A stretch of 64,000 nucleotides of DNA from Magnetospirillum fulvum. GTDB lineage: Bacteria > Pseudomonadota > Alphaproteobacteria > Rhodospirillales > Magnetospirillaceae. The notes under the pieces are model-generated. The model did not search any database, was not told the origin of the DNA, and was given only the letters and a program-made list of their open reading frames with translations. A program made the translations under genes and the position numbers. The stretch lies in contig NZ_FNWO01000005.1 of NCBI RefSeq assembly GCF_900108475.1, positions 124,001 to 188,000 on the forward strand, given 5' to 3'. Of this stretch, positions 17,955 through 28,257 are shown piece after piece; the first letter of the stretch is position 1, and each line of letters begins with the position of its first letter.

Positions 17955-18067
17955 GAGTATTGCTCCGCTTCAACAGCGTGTCAAGACCCTTACGCACAGA
18001 TGACAACGCCCGCCGGTGCGAGGCGCACCACGGGGCGGAGTGGATCGGATTTCGAAGGAAAGACACG

Positions 18068-18100
18068 AAAACGGGGAGAAGCCGGACCGGCCTCTCCCCG
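18068..18100 (-). terminator. Rho-independent terminator of the ribosomal operon
   Basis: On the minus strand, 48 bp after the rplQ stop, a GC-rich hairpin (18072-18085 with 18087-18100, one mismatch) is followed by TTTT and a further pyrimidine-rich stretch (A4 at 18068-18071 on the plus strand). This marks the end of the long S10-spc-alpha transcript. Confidence 0.75.
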
Positions 18101-18147
18101 CAACGCGGAGGTCCGACACGGCCTAAGCCGCATCGGACCGAAGCGGA

Positions 18148-18570
18148 CTAGTCTTCCGACTCGTCTTCGGCGCGATCGGCGGTCGGGCCGGAATCGGCAC
18201 CCTTGGCGGCCGGATTGCGATCGACCAGCTCGATGATCGCCATCGGGGCGCAATCGCCATAGCGGAAGCCGGCCTTCAGAACGCGGGTGTAGCCGCCGTT
18301 GCGGGCCTTGTAGCGCGGGCCGATCTCGGCGAACAGCTTGGCCACCACCTTGTCGTCGCGCAGGAAGGCATAAGCCTGACGGCGGGCGTGCAAATCGCCA
18401 CGCTTGCCAAGGGTGATCAGACGCTCGACCACCGGACGGAGATCCTTGGCCTTCGGCAGGGTGGTCTTGATCTGCTCGTGCTTGAGCAGGGCGTTCGACA
18501 GGCTGACGAACAGGGCCTTACGGGCGGAACTGTCGCGGTTCAGCTTACGGCCGGACATACCATGACGCAT
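18148..18570 (-). CDS. rplQ: 50S ribosomal protein L17
   Basis: A 140-residue protein with the universal start [20 protein letters not shown] and the [15 protein letters not shown] segment. It binds 23S rRNA near the exit tunnel. The last 20 residues form an acidic tail (ending EDESED) typical of alphaproteobacterial L17. It is the last gene of the cluster, separated from rpoA by 179 bp containing a hairpin. Confidence 0.97.
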   Translation of the reverse strand: MRHGMSGRKLNRDSSARKALFVSLSNALLKHEQIKTTLPKAKDLRPVVERLITLGKRGDLHARRQAYAFLRDDKVVAKLFAEIGPRYKARNGGYTRVLKAGFRYGDCAPMAIIELVDRNPAAKGADSGPTADRAEDESED

Positions 18571-18695
18571 GAAAAACTCTCCTCGTCGCCTAGGCCTCGC
18601 CGGGCGAGACCGATCGTCGGACCGTCACCGCCAAATCACCCGGGGGTGAAAAGTACGGCACGGGCGGGTCGGGATGACCCTCTGGGCAAAACAAA

Positions 18696-18740
18696 CGGCG
18701 CGAGCGATCCAATATCCCGCAGGATGGCTCACTCGCGCCG
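18696..18740 (-). other. Hairpin between rpoA and rplQ
   Basis: CGGCGCGAG (18696-18704) pairs with CTCGCGCCG (18732-18740), with partial pairing further in. It begins 10 bp after the rpoA stop. It may be a processing or attenuation site that adjusts rplQ expression relative to rpoA. Confidence 0.4.
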
Positions 18741-18749
18741 GTCGGTCGA

Positions 18750-19766
18750 TCAGTACGGCTCTTCCAGCTTCTTGGCCAGTTCCTCGATATTCTCGGGCGG
18801 CCAGTTCGGAATTTCCATACCCAGGTGCAGACCCATCTGCGCCAGCACTTCCTTGATTTCGTTCAGCGACTTGCGCCCGAAATTGGGAGTGCGGAGCATC
18901 TCGGCCTCGGTCTTCTGGACCAGATCGCCGATATAGATGATGTTGTCGTTCTTCAGGCAGTTCGCCGAACGGACCGACAGCTCCAACTCATCGACCTTGC
19001 GCAGCAGGTTCTTGTTGAAGGGGAGTTCGTCCCGCTTCTCTTCTTCGACGACCTGGGTCGGCTCTTCGAAGTTGATGAACAGCTGCAACTGGTCCTGGAG
19101 GATGCGGGCGGCCAGGGCCACCGAATCCTCAGGGGTAACGGCGCCGTTGGTCTCGATCGTCATCGACAGCTTGTCGTAATCGGTGACTTGGCCGACGCGG
19201 GTGTTTTCGACCTTGTAGGCGACGCGGCGGATCGGCGAGAAGATCGCGTCGATCGGAATAAGACCGATCGGCGAATCTTCGGGACGGTTCTGCGACGCCG
19301 GGACATAGCCCTTGCCGGTCTCGACGGTGAATTCGATGTTGAGCGTGGCGCCCTCGTCGAGGGTGCACAACACCAAATCCTGGTCCATGATCTCGATGTC
19401 GTGACCGACCTCGATCATGCCCGCCTTGACTTCACCGGGGCCGATAGCGCGCAGATGCATCCGCTTCGGACCTTCGCCGTGCATACGCAGGCCCATCGTC
19501 TTGATGTTGAGGATGATGTCGGTGACATCTTCCCGCACACCGGGGATGGACGAGAATTCGTGCAGCACGCCGTCGATCTGGATGGCGGTCACCGCCGCGC
19601 CCTGCAACGAGGACAGCAAAATCCGGCGCAGGCTGTTGCCCAGCGTCATGCCGAAGCCACGCTCCAGCGGCTCGGCAACAACGACGGCAACCCGCTGCGG
19701 GTCGGCGCCGGGCTCGACATTGAGCTTGCCGGGCTTAATCAATTCCTGCCAGTTTTTCTGAATCAC
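18750..19766 (-). CDS. rpoA: RNA polymerase subunit alpha
   Basis: A 338-residue protein with the dimerising N-terminal domain ([24 protein letters not shown]) and the C-terminal domain ([38 protein letters not shown]) that contacts UP elements and activators. It starts with GTG ([15 protein letters not shown]). The gene lies in the standard position between rpsK and rplQ. Confidence 0.98.
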   Translation of the reverse strand: MIQKNWQELIKPGKLNVEPGADPQRVAVVVAEPLERGFGMTLGNSLRRILLSSLQGAAVTAIQIDGVLHEFSSIPGVREDVTDIILNIKTMGLRMHGEGPKRMHLRAIGPGEVKAGMIEVGHDIEIMDQDLVLCTLDEGATLNIEFTVETGKGYVPASQNRPEDSPIGLIPIDAIFSPIRRVAYKVENTRVGQVTDYDKLSMTIETNGAVTPEDSVALAARILQDQLQLFINFEEPTQVVEEEKRDELPFNKNLLRKVDELELSVRSANCLKNDNIIYIGDLVQKTEAEMLRTPNFGRKSLNEIKEVLAQMGLHLGMEIPNWPPENIEELAKKLEEPY

Positions 19767-19816
19767 GGGCGTGACCTCATGCTGGGATCAGGGGGAGGGA
19801 AACCGCAACGGACGAA

Positions 19817-19855
19817 CCGCCGACTCCTCTCCCGTGTGGGAGAGAGGAGCGGCGG
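19817..19855 (-). other. Hairpin between rpsK and rpoA
   Basis: CCGCCG (19817-19822) and CTCCTCTCCC (19824-19833) pair with GGGAGAGAGGAG and CGGCGG (19838-19855) around a GTGT loop, with small bulges. It lies 24 bp after the rpsK stop. No T run is present, so it is more likely an mRNA-processing or stabilising element than a terminator. Confidence 0.4.
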
Positions 19856-19878
19856 CCCAAGTCCGGTAGGAGACCCGA

Positions 19879-20274
19879 TCAGACGCGACGACGCTTCCGC
19901 GGCCGGCAGCCGTTGTGCGGGATCGGCGTGACGTCGCGGATCGACGTGATCTGGAAGCCAACAGCCTGCAACGCGCGCAGCGCGGATTCGCGACCGGCAC
20001 CCGGTCCCTTCACCTCGACTTCCAGGGTCCGCATGCCATGCTCGGACGCCTTGCGGCCGGCATCTTCGGCGGCCACCTGGGCGGCATACGGCGTCGACTT
20101 GCGCGAGCCCTTGAAGCCCTGCATCCCGGCCGACGACCACGAAATGGTGTTGCCCTGGGCGTCGGTGATCGTGATCATGGTGTTGTTGAACGTCGCGTTG
20201 ACATGCGCTACGCCCGAAGTGATGTTTTTGCGCTCGCGACGGCGGGGACGCGCGGCAGCAGCAGGCTTGGCCAT
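19879..20274 (-). CDS. rpsK: 30S ribosomal protein S11
   Basis: A 131-residue protein with the conserved [17 protein letters not shown] and [14 protein letters not shown] segments and the C-terminal [14 protein letters not shown]. It forms part of the platform at the mRNA exit. An 18-residue Ala/Arg-rich N-terminal extension precedes the conserved core. It starts 12 bp after rpsM. Confidence 0.98.
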   Translation of the reverse strand: MAKPAAAARPRRRERKNITSGVAHVNATFNNTMITITDAQGNTISWSSAGMQGFKGSRKSTPYAAQVAAEDAGRKASEHGMRTLEVEVKGPGAGRESALRALQAVGFQITSIRDVTPIPHNGCRPRKRRRV

Positions 20275-20286
20275 CTGAGGTGTTCC

Positions 20287-20664
20287 TTACTTCGTCACTT
20301 TCTTCTTGCCGGCAATCGGCTTCGCCGGACCCTTGCGGGTACGGGCGTTCGTGTGAGTGCGCTGGCCGTGGACCGGAAGGCCACGACGATGGCGCAGGCC
20401 GCGATAGCAGCCGAGGTCCATCAACCGCTTGATGTTCATCGCCACGGCACGACGCAGGTCACCTTCGACCTGGTAATCGTGATCGATCAGTTCGCGGATC
20501 TTCAGCACTTCGTCGTCGGTGAGCTGATTGACGCGCCGATCTTCGGGGATGCCCAGCGAAAGGGTGATTTCCCTGGCCTTGGTGCGGCCGATGCCGTGAA
20601 TGTAGGTCAACGCGATCATGACGCGCTTGTTCGTCGGAATATTGACGCCAGCGATACGAGCCAA
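20287..20664 (-). CDS. rpsM: 30S ribosomal protein S13
   Basis: A 125-residue protein beginning [15 protein letters not shown], with the GIGRTKA motif and a basic tail with [19 protein letters not shown] that reaches tRNA in the P site and the 30S head. It is 164 bp downstream of adk, the largest break between adk and rpsK. Confidence 0.98.
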   Translation of the reverse strand: MARIAGVNIPTNKRVMIALTYIHGIGRTKAREITLSLGIPEDRRVNQLTDDEVLKIRELIDHDYQVEGDLRRAVAMNIKRLMDLGCYRGLRHRRGLPVHGQRTHTNARTRKGPAKPIAGKKKVTK

Positions 20665-20828
20665 AGCTGGTTACTCCTTCACCAGATAAATCCGCGCCAG
20701 GGAACACCCGGAGCTGTTAGCGACAAACGCACTCCAAGGCTTCTCCCAGGCCGGGGAAACCGAAGGTGCGGGATTATAGGGCGATCCGGCCAAGAGTCAA
20801 CCGTTTCGCGGACCAGACCGGACCGGCG

Positions 20829-21485
20829 TCAGCCGATCCCGCCCAAAATGTCTTCCAGAGCCCGGGTGACCTCGGCGATCTCCTGGGTTCCATCGACCAC
20901 CTTCAACGTGCCCTTGCCCTCATAGTAAGGAAGCAGCGGCGCGGTCTGGGCGTGGTAGGTTTCCAGACGCTTGGTCACCGTTTCGACGCGATCATCGGGG
21001 CGGCGAACGAACTCGGTGCCGCCGCAGGAATCGCAGGTGCCCTCGACCTTGGGCTTCTGGAATGTGTCGTGATAGCCCGCGCCGCACTTGGCGCAGGTGT
21101 AGCGGCCGGTGATCCGCTCGACGATGAACTCGTCGGGAACGCGGACCTCGATCGCCAGATCGAGCTTTTTGCCCTTGAGGGCCAGCATCGCGTCCAGAGC
21201 CTCGGCCTGGGCCACGGTGCGGGGGAAGCCGTCGAAGATCGCGCCCTTCGCCACGTCGGGCTGATCGAGACGTTCGTCGATGATGGCGATGACGATCTCG
21301 TCCGAAACCAGCTGACCGGCATCCATCACCGCCTTGGCGCGGCGGCCGACCTCGGAGCCGGACGCCACGGCGGCGCGCAGCATGTCACCGGTCGAAAGCT
21401 GGACCAGACCGTGCGTCTCCTGGAGCCGCTTGGCCTGGGTTCCCTTGCCGCCACCAGGCGGCCCGAGCAGAACGAGATACATCAT
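20829..21485 (-). CDS. adk: Adenylate kinase (zinc-type LID)
   Basis: A 218-residue long-LID enzyme that interconverts ATP plus AMP with two ADP. It has the P-loop GPPGGGKGTQ, the AMP site STGDMLRAAV, and a four-cysteine LID (CAKC and CDSC, 16 residues apart) expected to bind zinc. It sits between secY and rpsM, the standard place in this operon, 15 bp after the secY stop. Confidence 0.97.
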   Translation of the reverse strand: MMYLVLLGPPGGGKGTQAKRLQETHGLVQLSTGDMLRAAVASGSEVGRRAKAVMDAGQLVSDEIVIAIIDERLDQPDVAKGAIFDGFPRTVAQAEALDAMLALKGKKLDLAIEVRVPDEFIVERITGRYTCAKCGAGYHDTFQKPKVEGTCDSCGGTEFVRRPDDRVETVTKRLETYHAQTAPLLPYYEGKGTLKVVDGTQEIAEVTRALEDILGGIG

Positions 21486-21500
21486 GCCTCCCCTATTTTC

Positions 21501-22844
21501 TTAACGACGGCCGCGCAGCCGGGACTTCTTGATGAGCCCCTCATACTGGTGGGCCAGAAGATGCGACTGAATCTGCGACACCGTGTCCATCGTGACCGAC
21601 ACGACGATCAGCAGGCTGGTGCCGCCGAAGTAGAACGGCAGAGAGAATTTCGAGATCAGCACTTCCGGCAGCACCGACAGCGCGGCCAGATAGATCGCGC
21701 CGACCACGGTCAGACGGGTCAGGACGTAATCGAGATAGTCGGCGGTGTTCTTACCGGGACGGATACCGGGGATGAAGCCGCCATACTTCTTCAGGTTCTC
21801 CGACGTCTCGGTCGGATTGAACACCACCGAGGTATAGAAGAAGGCGAAGAACATGATCAGGGCGACGTACATGCCGATATACAGCGGCTGACCATGCCCC
21901 ATCAACGCGGCGGCGGTCGATAGCCATTCCGGGCCGCCCTGGGCGCTCAACTGCGCCACGGTGGCCGGCATCAGCAGGACCGAGCTGGCGAAGATCGGCG
22001 GGATCACGCCGGCCGTGTTGACCTTCAGCGGCAGATGCGACGAATCGCCGCCGAACATCTTGTTGCCGACTTGCCGCTTCGGATACTGGACGATGATCCG
22101 ACGCTGGGCGCGCTCGAGGAACACGATGAAGGCGATCACCAGGATCGACATCAGCAGAATGCCGATGATGACCAGGACCGGCAGGGCGCCGGTGCGGCCG
22201 AGTTCCAACGTGCTGCCAATCGCGGCGGGCAATTCGGCGACGATACCGGCCATGATGATCAGCGAGGTGCCCTGACCGATGCCGCGCGCGGTGATCTGCT
22301 CACCCAGCCACATCAGGAACAAGGTGCCACCGACCAGGGTGCACACCGCCGAGAAGCGGAACACCAGATGGTTGTCCATATACACCGCCGCCCCGGCCGG
22401 TCCGCTCATGCTTTCCAGCCCCATGGCCATGCCATAGGCCTGGACGGTCGCGATCGCCAGCGTCAGGTAGCGGGTGTACTGGTTGATTTTCTTCCGCCCG
22501 GACTCGCCTTCCTTCTTGGTGGCTTCCAGGCTGGGAATGACCGACGTCATCAGCTGAATGATAATCGACGCCGTGATGTACGGCATGATGTTCAGCGCAA
22601 AGATCGTCATGCGGTGGAGCGCGCCACCGGCCAGCATGTCGAACATGCCGAGGATGCCGCCGCCGTTCTGTTTGAACAGCTCGCCCAACACCTGCGGATC
22701 GACGCCCGGCAGTGGAATCCAGGTTCCCAGGCGGTACACCACCAGGGCGGCCAGGGTGAACCAGATCCTTTTTTTGAGGTCGGTCGCCTTGGCGAACACG
22801 CCAAAATTCAAGTTCGAGGCGAGCTGCTCGGCAGCGGAGGCCAT
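21501..22844 (-). CDS. secY: Protein translocase subunit SecY
   Basis: A 447-residue, ten-segment membrane protein forming the Sec channel. Recognisable parts are the RLGTWIPLPGVDP first segment, the plug region NGGGILGMFDMLAGGALHRM, and the C-terminal LLAHQYEGLIKKSRLRGRR. It is 193 bp downstream of rplO. Confidence 0.97.
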   Translation of the reverse strand: MASAAEQLASNLNFGVFAKATDLKKRIWFTLAALVVYRLGTWIPLPGVDPQVLGELFKQNGGGILGMFDMLAGGALHRMTIFALNIMPYITASIIIQLMTSVIPSLEATKKEGESGRKKINQYTRYLTLAIATVQAYGMAMGLESMSGPAGAAVYMDNHLVFRFSAVCTLVGGTLFLMWLGEQITARGIGQGTSLIIMAGIVAELPAAIGSTLELGRTGALPVLVIIGILLMSILVIAFIVFLERAQRRIIVQYPKRQVGNKMFGGDSSHLPLKVNTAGVIPPIFASSVLLMPATVAQLSAQGGPEWLSTAAALMGHGQPLYIGMYVALIMFFAFFYTSVVFNPTETSENLKKYGGFIPGIRPGKNTADYLDYVLTRLTVVGAIYLAALSVLPEVLISKFSLPFYFGGTSLLIVVSVTMDTVSQIQSHLLAHQYEGLIKKSRLRGRR

Positions 22845-22927
22845 GCCTTACTCCCGGTTCCAGTGAGACGTATAGTCGATCGTCGCAATCGTTTACGACA
22901 TCCGCGCCCCGACCACCACCCCCAAAT

Positions 22928-22960
22928 TCCGTCCGCCCCCGCCGCGACGAAGCGGACGGA
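22928..22960 (-). other. Hairpin between rplO and secY
   Basis: TCCGTCCGC (22928-22936) pairs exactly with GCGGACGGA (22952-22960) around a 15-nt loop, within the 193-bp rplO-secY gap. It may separate expression of the soluble ribosomal genes from secY. Confidence 0.4.
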
Positions 22961-23037
22961 GGCGGTTGCGGAGAGCGTGGCGCGAGGTCGAAAGCGGTGA
23001 GGTCAAGCGTCGGACGGCGGGGCCGCCCGACGAAGGC

Positions 23038-23526
23038 TCACGCCTCGACGGCGGCCGCGGGAGCCTTCGGAGCCTTGATCTCCACCACGCCACCAGCCTT
23101 TTCGACGGCGGCGAGAGCGGCGGCCGAAGCCCCCACGACGGAGAGGGTCACCTTGGAGGTCAGCTCGCCACGGGCCAGCACCCGGACGCCATCCATGATC
23201 TTGCCGATCAGACCGGCGGCCTGAAGAGCGGCGGCGTCGATCGTCTTGGTGGCGTCGATGCGGCCGGCGTCGATCGCGGCCTGGAGACGGCCCAGATTGA
23301 CCTCGGCGAACTCAAGGCGGAACGGGGTCTTGAACCCACGCTTGGGCAGACGCCGGTAAATCGGCATCTGACCGCCTTCGAAGCCATTGATGGCCACGCC
23401 GGTGCGGGAGCTCTGACCTTTGACACCCGAACCGGAGGTCTTGCCCTTGCCCGAGCCGATACCGCGGCCGACGCGCTTCGCCTTGTAGCGAGCGCCCGGA
23501 TTGTCGCGAAGTTCGTTCAGCTTCAT
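23038..23526 (-). CDS. rplO: 50S ribosomal protein L15
   Basis: A 162-residue protein with the [20 protein letters not shown] start, Gly-rich loops ([17 protein letters not shown]), and [18 protein letters not shown]. It is an early assembly protein of the 50S subunit. The gene follows rpmD by 61 bp. Confidence 0.97.
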   Translation of the reverse strand: MKLNELRDNPGARYKAKRVGRGIGSGKGKTSGSGVKGQSSRTGVAINGFEGGQMPIYRRLPKRGFKTPFRLEFAEVNLGRLQAAIDAGRIDATKTIDAAALQAAGLIGKIMDGVRVLARGELTSKVTLSVVGASAAALAAVEKAGGVVEIKAPKAPAAAVEA

Positions 23527-23587
23527 TGTCTTTAGTCCTCGTGACCGGATCGCCGGGCAGCTTTACAGCCGCCCGGCGCCGGAGATC

Positions 23588-23770
23588 CTATTCTTCGACC
23601 CGCACCAGATGGCGGACCTTGGCGATCATGCCGCGAACAGAGGGGGTATCCTCCAGTTCATTGGTCCGGTTCATCTTGTTGAGGCCCAGGCCCACCAGAG
23701 TGGCCCGCTGATCGGCCGGACGGCCGATCGGGCTGTGGATCTGGGTGACTTTCACGGTCTTGGCGGCCAT
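23588..23770 (-). CDS. rpmD: 50S ribosomal protein L30
   Basis: A 60-residue protein; the ATG at 23770 gives the normal start [17 protein letters not shown]. Conserved [23 protein letters not shown] follows in pieces. Further upstream in-frame codons would extend into the rpsE gap and are not conserved. Confidence 0.96.
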   Translation of the reverse strand: MAAKTVKVTQIHSPIGRPADQRATLVGLGLNKMNRTNELEDTPSVRGMIAKVRHLVRVEE

Positions 23771-23786
23771 GGTTCGTCTCTCCCGT

Positions 23787-24413
23787 TCAAGCAGCGGTGG
23801 CGGCGGCGGCGGTGCCGTCGCGGCGGCCGATGATGTCACCGACCTTCTTGCCGCGCTTGGCGGCGACCGAACGCGGCGAAGCCATCGCTGTCAGAGCGGC
23901 GAACGTCGCCTTGATCATGTTGTGCGGGTTCGAGGTGCCCAGGCACTTGGCCACCACGTCCTGCACGCCCATGGTCTCGAACACGGCGCGCATCGGGCCA
24001 CCGGCGATGATGCCGGTACCGGCCGGAGCCGCCCGTAGCACGACGCGACCGGCACCGAAATGCCCGAACGAATCGTGGTGAAGGGTACGACCCTCACGCA
24101 GCGCGATCTTGATCATGTTGCGCTTGGCCTGTTCAGTGGCCTTGCGGATCGCTTCCGGAACTTCACGGGCCTTGCCCGATCCGTAGCCGACGCGGCCCTT
24201 GGCGTCACCGACCACCACCAGAGCGGCGAAGGCGAAGCGACGGCCGCCCTTGACCACCTTGGCGACGCGATTGATGTGGACCAGCTTGTCGACGAATTCA
24301 GATTCCTCGCGCTCGCGCGGGGACTGCTCGCCGCCACGGCCGCGGGGAGCCCGCTCGCCGCGCTCGCCGCCGCGGCCCCGCTCGGGCCGGTCAGTATTGG
24401 GAGTACGTGCCAT
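23787..24413 (-). CDS. rpsE: 30S ribosomal protein S5, with long N-terminal extension
   Basis: A 208-residue protein. The core begins near residue 40 ([18 protein letters not shown]) and carries the double-stranded RNA-binding region and the [17 protein letters not shown] segment that guards decoding accuracy. The first 38 residues are an Arg/Gly/Glu-rich low-complexity extension absent from E. coli S5. No internal start has a better ribosome-binding site. Confidence 0.96.
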   Translation of the reverse strand: MARTPNTDRPERGRGGERGERAPRGRGGEQSPREREESEFVDKLVHINRVAKVVKGGRRFAFAALVVVGDAKGRVGYGSGKAREVPEAIRKATEQAKRNMIKIALREGRTLHHDSFGHFGAGRVVLRAAPAGTGIIAGGPMRAVFETMGVQDVVAKCLGTSNPHNMIKATFAALTAMASPRSVAAKRGKKVGDIIGRRDGTAAAATAA

Positions 24414-24425
24414 TGCTCATCATCC

Positions 24426-24788
24426 TCAGAAAGACAGGCCGCCTTCGCGGGCCGCATCGGCCAGGGCTTTGACCCGACCGTGGTAGATATAACCGCCACG
24501 GTCGAACACCACCTCGGTGATGCCGGCCGCGACAGCCCGCTCGGCGAGCAACTTGCCGACGGCAGCAGCCGCCTGCTTGTCGGCACCGGTCTTCAGCGAG
24601 TCCTTCAACGACTTGTCCAGGCTCGACGCAGCGGCGAGGGTAACCCCTTGCAGGTCGTCGATGACCTGGGCGTAAATGTTCTGACCAGAGCGGAAGACCG
24701 ACAGCCGCAAACGACCGTGGCTCTTCGCTTTGAGGCTCTGCCGGGCGCGCCGCTTGCGGCGCTCGAAAAGATCCTTCGGCGTCATCAT
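24426..24788 (-). CDS. rplR: 50S ribosomal protein L18
   Basis: A 120-residue 5S rRNA-binding protein with [19 protein letters not shown], the GKLLAERA helix and [20 protein letters not shown] at the end. Two adjacent ATG codons (24788 and 24785) are possible starts. Confidence 0.97.
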   Translation of the reverse strand: MMTPKDLFERRKRRARQSLKAKSHGRLRLSVFRSGQNIYAQVIDDLQGVTLAAASSLDKSLKDSLKTGADKQAAAAVGKLLAERAVAAGITEVVFDRGGYIYHGRVKALADAAREGGLSF

Positions 24789-24799
24789 GGCGGTGCCCC

Positions 24800-25333
<534 letters not shown>

Positions 25334-25347
25334 TGTGAGAGCCTCCG

Positions 25348-25746
25348 TTAGAACACTTCGCAGAGGACTTCGCCGCCGACGTTCTGGGCGCGAGCCTCAG
25401 CGTCGGACATCACGCCGCTCGGGGTCGAGAGGATCGAAATCCCCAGCCCGTTGGCGACGCGGCGAAGGTCGGCGATCTTGGAATAAACGCGACGGCCCGG
25501 CTTGGACACGCGCGAGATTTCCCGGATCACCGGCTGACCCTCGTGATACTTCAGTTCGATCGAAAGCTCGGACACACCCTTACGGACGTCGACGCGGCTG
25601 TAGCCGCGGATGTAACCCTCGCGAACCAGGACCTCGAGCACGTTGGAGCGCAACGCAGAGGCAGGAGCAGTGACGGCGGTCTTATGCGCACGCTGTCCGT
25701 TACGGATGCGGGTGAGCATATCGCCGAGAGGATCGGACATGGACAT
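25348..25746 (-). CDS. rpsH: 30S ribosomal protein S8
   Basis: A 132-residue 16S rRNA-binding protein with [16 protein letters not shown] at the start and [20 protein letters not shown] at the end. In enterobacteria S8 represses this operon; no such control element was identified here. GGGAGGA precedes the first of two ATG codons. Confidence 0.97.
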   Translation of the reverse strand: MSMSDPLGDMLTRIRNGQRAHKTAVTAPASALRSNVLEVLVREGYIRGYSRVDVRKGVSELSIELKYHEGQPVIREISRVSKPGRRVYSKIADLRRVANGLGISILSTPSGVMSDAEARAQNVGGEVLCEVF

Positions 25747-25759
25747 GGCGAGTCCTCCC

Positions 25760-26065
25760 TTACCAGCTGGACTTGACCATGCCGGGAATCTGGCCCTGCG
25801 AGGCGAGCTCGCGCAGCTTGTTCCGGCACAGTTTGAATTTGCGATAATTGCCGCGCGAACGGCCGGTGACTTCGCAGCGCAAACGCACGCGAGTCTTCGA
25901 CGAGTTGCGGGGCAGTTGCGCCAGCTTCAGGGAGGCCTCAAAGCGCTCCTCGGGGCTGGTCTCGCGATCGTTGGCGATCGCCTTCAGACGCGCGCGGCGG
26001 GTCGCGAACTGCTTCGCCATCCGCTCGCGCTTCTTGTTGCGCTCGACAGAGCTGACCTTAGACAT
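25760..26065 (-). CDS. rpsN: 30S ribosomal protein S14 (zinc-free type)
   Basis: A 101-residue S14 of the long, cysteine-poor type: it lacks the CxxC pairs of zinc-binding S14. Conserved parts are [18 protein letters not shown] and [20 protein letters not shown]. It lies between rplE and rpsH as usual. Confidence 0.97.
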   Translation of the reverse strand: MSKVSSVERNKKRERMAKQFATRRARLKAIANDRETSPEERFEASLKLAQLPRNSSKTRVRLRCEVTGRSRGNYRKFKLCRNKLRELASQGQIPGMVKSSW

Positions 26066-26079
26066 TACCCAAACCTCCC

Positions 26080-26619
26080 TCAGGCCACGAACGGCATGTC
26101 GAAGCCTTTGAGGAGAGCCTTGGCTTCCTCATTGGTATCGGCCGTGGTGACGAAGATGATGTCCATGCCTCGGATGGTGTCGACCCGGTCATAATTGATT
26201 TCCGGGAAAACGAGCTGTTCCTTCAACCCGAGAGCATAATTGCCGCGCCCGTCAAAGCTCTTGGCCGGGACGCCGCGGAAGTCGCGGACGCGAGGCAGGG
26301 CGATGTTGATCAACCGGTCGAGGAATTCGTACATCCGCTCAGCACGCAAGGTGACCTTGCAGCCGACCACCTGACCTTCGCGCAGCTTGAACTGCGCGAT
26401 CGAGGTCTTGGCCTTGGTCACGACCGGCTTCTGACCGGCGATCAAGGTCAATTCGGCGATGGCCGATTCGATCTTCTTGGCGTCCTGGGCAGCCTCACCG
26501 ACGCCCATGTTGATGACGATCTTCTCGAGCTTCGGCACCTGCATCGGGTTCTTGTAGGAGAACTCCTTCTGCAGGGCCGGGCGGACGACCGTATCGTAGT
26601 GATTGCGCAAACGTGCCAT
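26080..26619 (-). CDS. rplE: 50S ribosomal protein L5
   Basis: A 179-residue 5S rRNA-binding protein; the start at 26619 ([16 protein letters not shown]) is the family start, although the frame is open further upstream through rplX. Conserved [18 protein letters not shown] and [17 protein letters not shown] segments are present. Confidence 0.97.
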   Translation of the reverse strand: MARLRNHYDTVVRPALQKEFSYKNPMQVPKLEKIVINMGVGEAAQDAKKIESAIAELTLIAGQKPVVTKAKTSIAQFKLREGQVVGCKVTLRAERMYEFLDRLINIALPRVRDFRGVPAKSFDGRGNYALGLKEQLVFPEINYDRVDTIRGMDIIFVTTADTNEEAKALLKGFDMPFVA

Positions 26620-26635
26620 CTGTCTCGTCCTTCCC

Positions 26636-26956
26636 TTACCGGTCGATGACTTCGCCGGAGCGGCGCGCGACGCGCACCTTTCGGCCGTCCTCGAGGACCT
26701 TGTGACCGACGCGGGTCGGCTTGCCGTCTTTCGGATCGACATGCGCGACGTTGGAGACGTGAATCGCGGCCTCCTTCTCGACGATGCCGCCCGGATTGGA
26801 CGGGGTCTGGCGCTGGTGGCGCTTCACAAGGTTGATGCCGGAGACGATGACGCGGTTGTCCTTCGGCAGGGCGGCGATGACTTCGCCTTTCTTACCCTTG
26901 TCCTTGCCGGTGATGACAACGACCTGGTCACCCTTCTTCACATTGAGCGAGGTCAT
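26636..26956 (-). CDS. rplX: 50S ribosomal protein L24
   Basis: A 106-residue KOW-domain protein: [20 protein letters not shown] at the start and [18 protein letters not shown] later. It initiates 50S assembly. It begins 1 bp after the rplN stop codon. Confidence 0.97.
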   Translation of the reverse strand: MTSLNVKKGDQVVVITGKDKGKKGEVIAALPKDNRVIVSGINLVKRHQRQTPSNPGGIVEKEAAIHVSNVAHVDPKDGKPTRVGHKVLEDGRKVRVARRSGEVIDR

Positions 26957-26957
26957 G

Positions 26958-27326
26958 TTAGAGCACCTCCGGAGCCAGCGAGATGATCTTCATGAACTTC
27001 TTACCGCGAAGCTCACGGGTGACCGGCCCGAAAATACGGGTCCCGATCGGCTCGCCCTGCTTATTGATCAGCACGGCGGCATTGGTGTCGAACCGGATCG
27101 CCGAACCGTCGGCCCGCCGGATTTCCTTGGCGGTACGAACGATGACGGCGCGGTGCACGTCGCCCTTCTTAACGCGACCCCGGGGGATCGCCTCCTTGAT
27201 GGAAACGACGATGACGTCGCCCACCGTGGCGATGGTGCGGTGCGAACCGCCCAACACCTTGATGCACTGCACCCGGCGGGCTCCCGAATTATCGGCGACG
27301 TCCAGGTTGGTTTGCATCTGGATCAT
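26958..27326 (-). CDS. rplN: 50S ribosomal protein L14
   Basis: A 122-residue protein with [19 protein letters not shown] and the [16 protein letters not shown] and [16 protein letters not shown] segments. It lies at the subunit interface. Length and order are standard. Confidence 0.98.
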   Translation of the reverse strand: MIQMQTNLDVADNSGARRVQCIKVLGGSHRTIATVGDVIVVSIKEAIPRGRVKKGDVHRAVIVRTAKEIRRADGSAIRFDTNAAVLINKQGEPIGTRIFGPVTRELRGKKFMKIISLAPEVL

Positions 27327-27359
27327 GTCACGGGTTCCTTATTCCCAGATTCGCAACCG

Positions 27360-27599
27360 TCAAGCCTGCGGCTCGACGATCACTTCCCAGCACTTGGTCT
27401 TGGAGATCGGGCGGCACTCGCGGATGCGGATGGTATCGCCGGTCTTGAAGACGTTGTTCTCGTCGTGGGCGTGGTACTTCTTCGAGCGTCGGATGAACTT
27501 CTTGTAGATCGGGTGCATCACGCGCCGTTCGACGCTGACGACCACGGTCTTCTCCATCTTGTCGCTGACCACGACCCCTTGAAGAATGCGCTTCGGCAT
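27360..27599 (-). CDS. rpsQ: 30S ribosomal protein S17
   Basis: A 79-residue OB-fold protein; the ATG at 27599 gives [20 protein letters not shown]. The [20 protein letters not shown] segment is conserved. The upstream in-frame extension overlaps rpmC and is not real. Confidence 0.97.
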   Translation of the reverse strand: MPKRILQGVVVSDKMEKTVVVSVERRVMHPIYKKFIRRSKKYHAHDENNVFKTGDTIRIRECRPISKTKCWEVIVEPQA

Positions 27600-27615
27600 T
27601 TCGATGGGTCTCCTC

Positions 27616-27819
27616 TTACGACGCGCTGCGGGCGCGTTCGCCAAGCAGCGTCTTGATGGTCGCGATCTCGCGACGCACGGCACGCACCTGGGCGGTGTTC
27701 TCCAACTGGCCAGAGGCCCGCTGGAAGCGAAGATTGAACTGCGTCTTCTTCAGATCGACGACCAGCTCCTTGAGCTGATCCGAAGTCTTCTGGCGCAGAT
27801 CGGCAGCCTTGTCGGCCAT
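27616..27819 (-). CDS. rpmC: 50S ribosomal protein L29
   Basis: A 67-residue helical protein at the tunnel exit, with [18 protein letters not shown] and [20 protein letters not shown]. It starts 3 bp after the rplP stop. Confidence 0.97.
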   Translation of the reverse strand: MADKAADLRQKTSDQLKELVVDLKKTQFNLRFQRASGQLENTAQVRAVRREIATIKTLLGERARSAS

Positions 27820-27822
27820 GGC

Positions 27823-28239
27823 TTAGATCCCTCCGATGCGGCTGACGAACTTGGTCTTGATCGGCAGCTTGGCCGCCGCAAGGGTGAAGCCGTGACGCGC
27901 GATTTCCTCGGACACCCCATCGACCTCGAACAGGATACGACCGGGAGCAACGCGGGCCACCCAGAATTCCGGCGCACCCTTACCCGAGCCCATGCGGACT
28001 TCGGCAGGCTTGCTGGAGACCGGCAGATCCGGGAAAATCCGAATCCACACCCGGCCCTGACGCTTCATGTGGCGGGTCAGCGCGCGGCGGGCCGCTTCGA
28101 TCTGACGGGCGGTGATCCGCTCGGGCTCAAGAGCCTTCAGGCCATAAGCACCGAAATTCAGCGCCGCACCACCCTTGGTCAGGCCCTTAATCCGGCCCTT
28201 GTGGGCCTTGCGGTATTTAGTACGCTTGGGCGAAAGCAT
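27823..28239 (-). CDS. rplP: 50S ribosomal protein L16
   Basis: A 138-residue protein starting [19 protein letters not shown], with [18 protein letters not shown] and the [16 protein letters not shown] loop. It helps position tRNA in the A site. Confidence 0.98.
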   Translation of the reverse strand: MLSPKRTKYRKAHKGRIKGLTKGGAALNFGAYGLKALEPERITARQIEAARRALTRHMKRQGRVWIRIFPDLPVSSKPAEVRMGSGKGAPEFWVARVAPGRILFEVDGVSEEIARHGFTLAAAKLPIKTKFVSRIGGI

Positions 28240-28257
28240 CGTCTAACCCTCTTCAGA

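Larger units (their letters stand above)
17252..18067. other. Long intergenic region before the ribosomal operon end
   Basis: About 800 bp with no ordinary gene. The longer frames here (for example 17333-17887 and 17385-17816) are rich in Arg, Pro and Ala, overlap one another in opposite strands and have no ribosome-binding site, so they are treated as chance. It contains a strong GC hairpin (17512-17544) and, at 17813-17966, a lower-GC patch with a possible micro-ORF. Confidence 0.5.
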
